From assembly GCA_001630475.1 (NCBI GenBank), contig KV419401.1, positions 637,045-701,044 on the forward strand: DNA of 64,000 nt, read 5' to 3'. Position numbers and translations under genes: made by a program. This DNA comes from Sistotremastrum niveocremeum HHB9708. Lineage: Eukaryota > Basidiomycota > Agaricomycetes > Sistotremastrales > Sistotremastraceae. Numbering within the stretch: the first letter of the stretch is position 1; each line of letters begins with the position of its first letter. The notes under the pieces were generated by a model that was not told the origin of the DNA, did not search any database, and saw nothing but the letters and a program-made list of their open reading frames with translations. This document shows positions 60,481-64,000 of the stretch, piece by piece.

Positions 60481-60630
60481 TCTGATGATGTCGAAGACGC
60501 GCTGCTAGACTCATTGAGACGTGATCTTATTCGATTTGTATTCTGCCTCTGTCTGACAACTCGGAGATAAATTACGTTAAATTACGAAGCGTATGCTATA
60601 TACACGAGACTGTACTAGTACTATCAACCT

Positions 60631-63438
60631 TCAACCTTCAAGGGCCCCACGTGCCTGATTCTGACTAAACTTGGAGAAAAGTCCACCCGCCGTCGTCCTC
60701 TTATGGCGCCCTCGACCGAAAACGGAAAAGTGGGATTCAGTCTGGACGATTGACGGAGATGGAGAGCCTTCGTGGCTGTTACCGTCGCCGGTGTTGACGG
60801 TGGAGTTGCAGGGAGAGGTGGAGGTGGGAAGAAAGCCATACGCGTCGAAGGATTGAAGCAGGGCGAGGACGGGCTTTGTGATTGCATAATATTGGAAACG
60901 AGGTTCTCTGATGATGCGCAGGTACATGAGAAGCCGGAACGAATGTATATAGAAGAACGTACCGACGAAACCATATCTTTGAGCTTTTGATGATGCGATC
61001 CGCGGGGAGGCAGGGGTCTGGAGAGAATGACCAAAATCCGGGCGGTGAGTCGATATTGTTGGAATCGTGCTTTGGAGGATGTGCGAAATAATATATGTAT
61101 GGACTTGGTGCGATAAGCGATTCCTGCTTTACCGTGATCGATGCATCCGTTTGATAACCGGCATGAGTCACTGGTAGAGATTACAATGAGTCGGACTGTT
61201 CGCAATGGCAGTATGGTGATATGCGTACCCAGACGAAGTGAATGGATGTCAATACCAAATTCGCACGAAAGGGATACAGCCGATCCGATGAAGAATTCTT
61301 TGATGGGGTCGGTATAGACCGTCCAGTCCCACATTTGCAGATAGATCTCTTCACCAGGACGAAAATTGAACTCCCATCTGTAATTCAAGGTTAATCTGAG
61401 CTTGGTGATAGAACGAATATCTTCGGACTGACCTGGTAAATCCGTCAACGCGGTCTCCTACAACCAACTCCCACTCCCCACCTCTTAATCGATGAGCCAT
61501 CCAATTATATTCCGGGCCTCGGCTCACAGCGAATTGATGCTCAAGTGGGATCGGATACCACACCTTTCCTTCCATCCATCCAATTTCACCAACGACGAAC
61601 TTGTTCGTCTTCGCAATTTCTTCTTCGAAGTAGATTACTCCGCTCCATACCCATATCTCGTCCCATAGCGCTTGTGCGTTCTCAGAAGTCTGATGATCTT
61701 CCCATTGCTTCAGAGCGTTTTGGGCTTCCGAGAACCATTTGGCGTATTCCTCAAAGGGTACTGTTGAGGCCCAATTCTCGTCTGTAATCCATCAGTCATA
61801 TTCCGCTTTGGCAGCATTTTGAGCTAACCTTTACCAACTGTTAACTATGGACCGAGTGAGTTACGGAATCGCTTATGCTGAGAAAGTACGAACCCGACTG
61901 AACGTATTCCATAAGCGAGTTCCGGAGTCAGACGACTGATTGTCTATACTGCCTAGCCCTCCAATACATAACCGTTTATCTTTCGCGTTTAGCGTGATGT
62001 CACGAAACTATTTTGCTTCGTAAGCAAAGCGTGACATTGGAAAAAATCGGCACTCACTCCTCCCTCCCATGATCCTCCTTGATCGGTAAGGAATCGAAAA
62101 CCAGCCTGCGCTTCATCAGTCAGAAGTCTTCCGTTCTAGAGAGGACCGTACCAAGAGTTCATACATCTGCAAAGACATCATAAGTAAAATATCGAGGGAG
62201 ATTAGGTGTGACTGACAATTCTGGCCACCTCTCGCGGACAGTCTAATCCAGACAGATCTTGCAGATAATCATGAGCCGAGATCGTGCCTAGCAGTTGCAT
62301 ATAAACCGACTGTTCGTCATAGGATGAGATTTGCCAGAGCTACCGTCTTCAATAATGATCATTCGTGTCCGTCGACTCGGCATGGCATAGCCGAACATTC
62401 TAGCGAATTGTCGTGCGCTAAGATTCGGATAAGCATGATCGTCTCGTCAAGACCGTAGAACGTACAGCAGATCGCGTCGCATCTCAACTTCTTTCTCAAA
62501 CGCCATCCGACCCACTTCTTCGCTTCCACGAGGAGATTCGATACGGCGAACTACTACGACTTTCCGTGCGCCATTCTGGTCCGTAAATTCGCCTCGTTGT
62601 ATGCGTAGGATATATTCTTTTCTTTTGATAAGACTGATTTGGTCGGCGAATGTGATGTCTTTCACTGATATTCTGTGAATCTGGGAACACGGTCAATTTG
62701 AGAACTGATTATATTATGATGAATTACTTTGTCAGGTTCGTCCCAGTCTGGAGAAGTTTGAGAGTCCAATCGTGAGGGCGGGTTCTTCGCGTTATCGATG
62801 AGAGTGGATAATTTGATATCAGCAGAGATCGATGCTCTTAACTGGACGAAGCATCAAATATGATCAAGATATACGATGGGGATGCCGTTACTAGAAAGTC
62901 CTGATACGCATTGTCAAGCTTGTTCAGGCAATCTTTCGTCTCCTCTGATACACTTGCACTTCGAAAAGCGCGCTTCCACTTCGACTTTGCGCCGATTCTC
63001 GTTATCGTTTCGGAGACTTCTCTTAACACACTGTAGACCACATCAGAGTAAGCCACGTTGTATATAGAGTACGGGGAGCGGTACCTGGAATAAGCTTCTA
63101 ACCGTAACCGGAGGTCTTCCGAAATGTCATCTGGACTTAATTGGGGTTCGAGCTCGAGGATTAGTTGAGCTGCTCGTTGAGCGATCTCGATGCACTCTTC
63201 TTTATTGGCGCGGACTCTCTGGTTAAATTGAGTGGTAAGCCATTTCAGTCGCTGAATACTGTGTGCGGATGGATGAACTGACTTCTGCGGTTTCCAGGAC
63301 TACAACTCCGATTCCTGCGATACCTTTAATGACGCCTCCTCCGGGGCCGGGAATCGCATCACCTAGACTCTGTAGTACCTTCAGCCCCTTGACGAGATTC
63401 GCGCGCGCGTCCACAGAACGACTGGAGGGCTGAGACAT
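60631..63438 (-). CDS. MLKL-like helical domain plus pseudokinase, paralog B
   Basis: Paralog of the gene at 54284, same strand, from the ATG at 63438 (MSQPSSRSVDARANLVKG) to the stop at 60631. N-terminal helical region: LKVLQSLGDAIPGPGGGVIK, IAGIGVVVLETAE, NKEECIEIAQRAAQLILELE, then SVLREVSETITRIGAKSKWK and LNKLDNAYQDFL. Pseudokinase: EYILRIQRGEF, KVVVVRRIES, FEKEVEMRRDLL, FARMFGYAMPS, RMIIIEDGTISAHDYLQDLS and NAKDRLCIGGLGSID, with GLG where DFG is expected and no HRD. C-terminal module: GEIGWMEGKVWYPIPLEHQF, CEFGIDIHSLRLG, PPGFWSFSPDP and LALLQSFDAYGFLP, then a Ser/Pro-rich tail ending ARGALEG. The open frames joined at GT-AG sites with no stop seen. Fungal proteins with such helical bundles are associated with regulated cell death in some cases; the role here is unproven. 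Exon limits in the middle are approximate. Confidence 0.75.
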
Positions 63439-64000
63439 TTTGATAAGGAGCAAAGAGGCGATAACTTGGTTATGACATTTCGAATTGGAGGCTGAGATGG
63501 TTTGGTTTATTCCCCGGGTATACGGGCATGATGGCTGGATCGTACGAAGGTTAGTTAGGATTGGGGCTGTGAGAGTGTCGATGGTGATGCGGATACTTAC
63601 AGCATCGACCTTTTTCTTGACCCATCCTACGCCGTTTCAACATGATCATGAGAAGGACTAACAAGCCATCTGCCCCTTTTCTCTTGAATGTATCCTGCCC
63701 AGCATCCTGCGAGTGATCTTGGCCTGGTATTCGATTTGGCATTGACGACGCCGGGCCCACGCCACACTACCACCGTGACACTGTTGTGCTTCGGATTCAT
63801 TTTGTGCCGCCTAGTCGAGAGATGATGATCAATAATAACGTCCATAGATGGCATGTGCACTCATACTTCCAGAGCAGGAACATAAGACAAGCCTCGCGAC
63901 ACCCAGAGGATATACTACTAACGACACACTCATACTCGGAGTAATACTACGGAGTAATCATCATAATCATTCTAATAATAGTAGGAGGATTGGAACTCCG
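63439..64000. other. Window-end intergenic stretch
   Basis: Promoter side of paralog B and beyond. A minus-strand open frame at 63627-63860 has no recognisable features. The last 60 bp contain short AT-rich ATAAT-type repeats (for example ATCATCATAATCATTCTAAT). No gene is supported. Confidence 0.4.

Noticed and set aside
1-64000. tRNA, rRNA or CRISPR features
   Set aside because: No clear cloverleaf with A and B boxes, no rRNA-like conserved stretch, and no regularly spaced repeats with unique spacers were seen; a systematic scan was not possible by eye.

Overview
The window looks like nuclear DNA from an Agaricomycete (mushroom-forming basidiomycete). Genes carry many introns of about 48-62 nt, and the families present are ones expanded in such fungi: DUF6535 membrane proteins, secreted heme-thiolate peroxygenases, a CYP63-type P450, a MYND-finger protein and MLKL-like helical-bundle proteins. 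All calls are from reading translations and comparing copies inside the window; no database search was possible.

Layout. 0.9-4.3 kb: a frameshifted DUF6535 gene and a detached exon-1 relic, both on the minus strand. 6.6-18.7 kb: an oxidative block with two paralogous unspecific peroxygenases that share all nine intron positions, flanking a secreted berberine-bridge-type FAD oxidase and a minus-strand P450. 19.8-22.1 kb: a MYND zinc-finger gene. 22.7-46.9 kb: a plus-strand tandem array of six DUF6535 genes (copies 2-7), with a decayed copy 8 at 49-50.3 kb. Copies share a four-exon plan, four membrane segments, a conserved upstream region and usually an RRxS C-terminal tail. They differ in the length of an N-terminal coiled coil, which varies in exact steps of seven residues. 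Copy 3 is split by a 5.0-kb Crypton (tyrosine-recombinase transposon) flanked by the 5-bp repeat AGGTC; copy 4 is cut off after its fourth membrane segment.

47.3-47.6 kb: a small unrecognised soluble protein. 51.4-53.7 kb: a membrane-anchored FAD-dependent oxidoreductase. 54.3-63.4 kb: two minus-strand paralogs with an MLKL-like N-terminal helical domain, a degenerate kinase domain (GLG in place of DFG) and a shared C-terminal module. Between them lies a plus-strand TBC-domain RabGAP resembling TBC1D20/Gyp8 with a C-terminal membrane anchor.

The most notable observations are the heptad-step variation and conserved upstream blocks of the DUF6535 array, the Crypton with hairpins and ATCACA-type motifs near both ends, the MLKL-like pseudokinase pair, and four apparent GC-AG introns.
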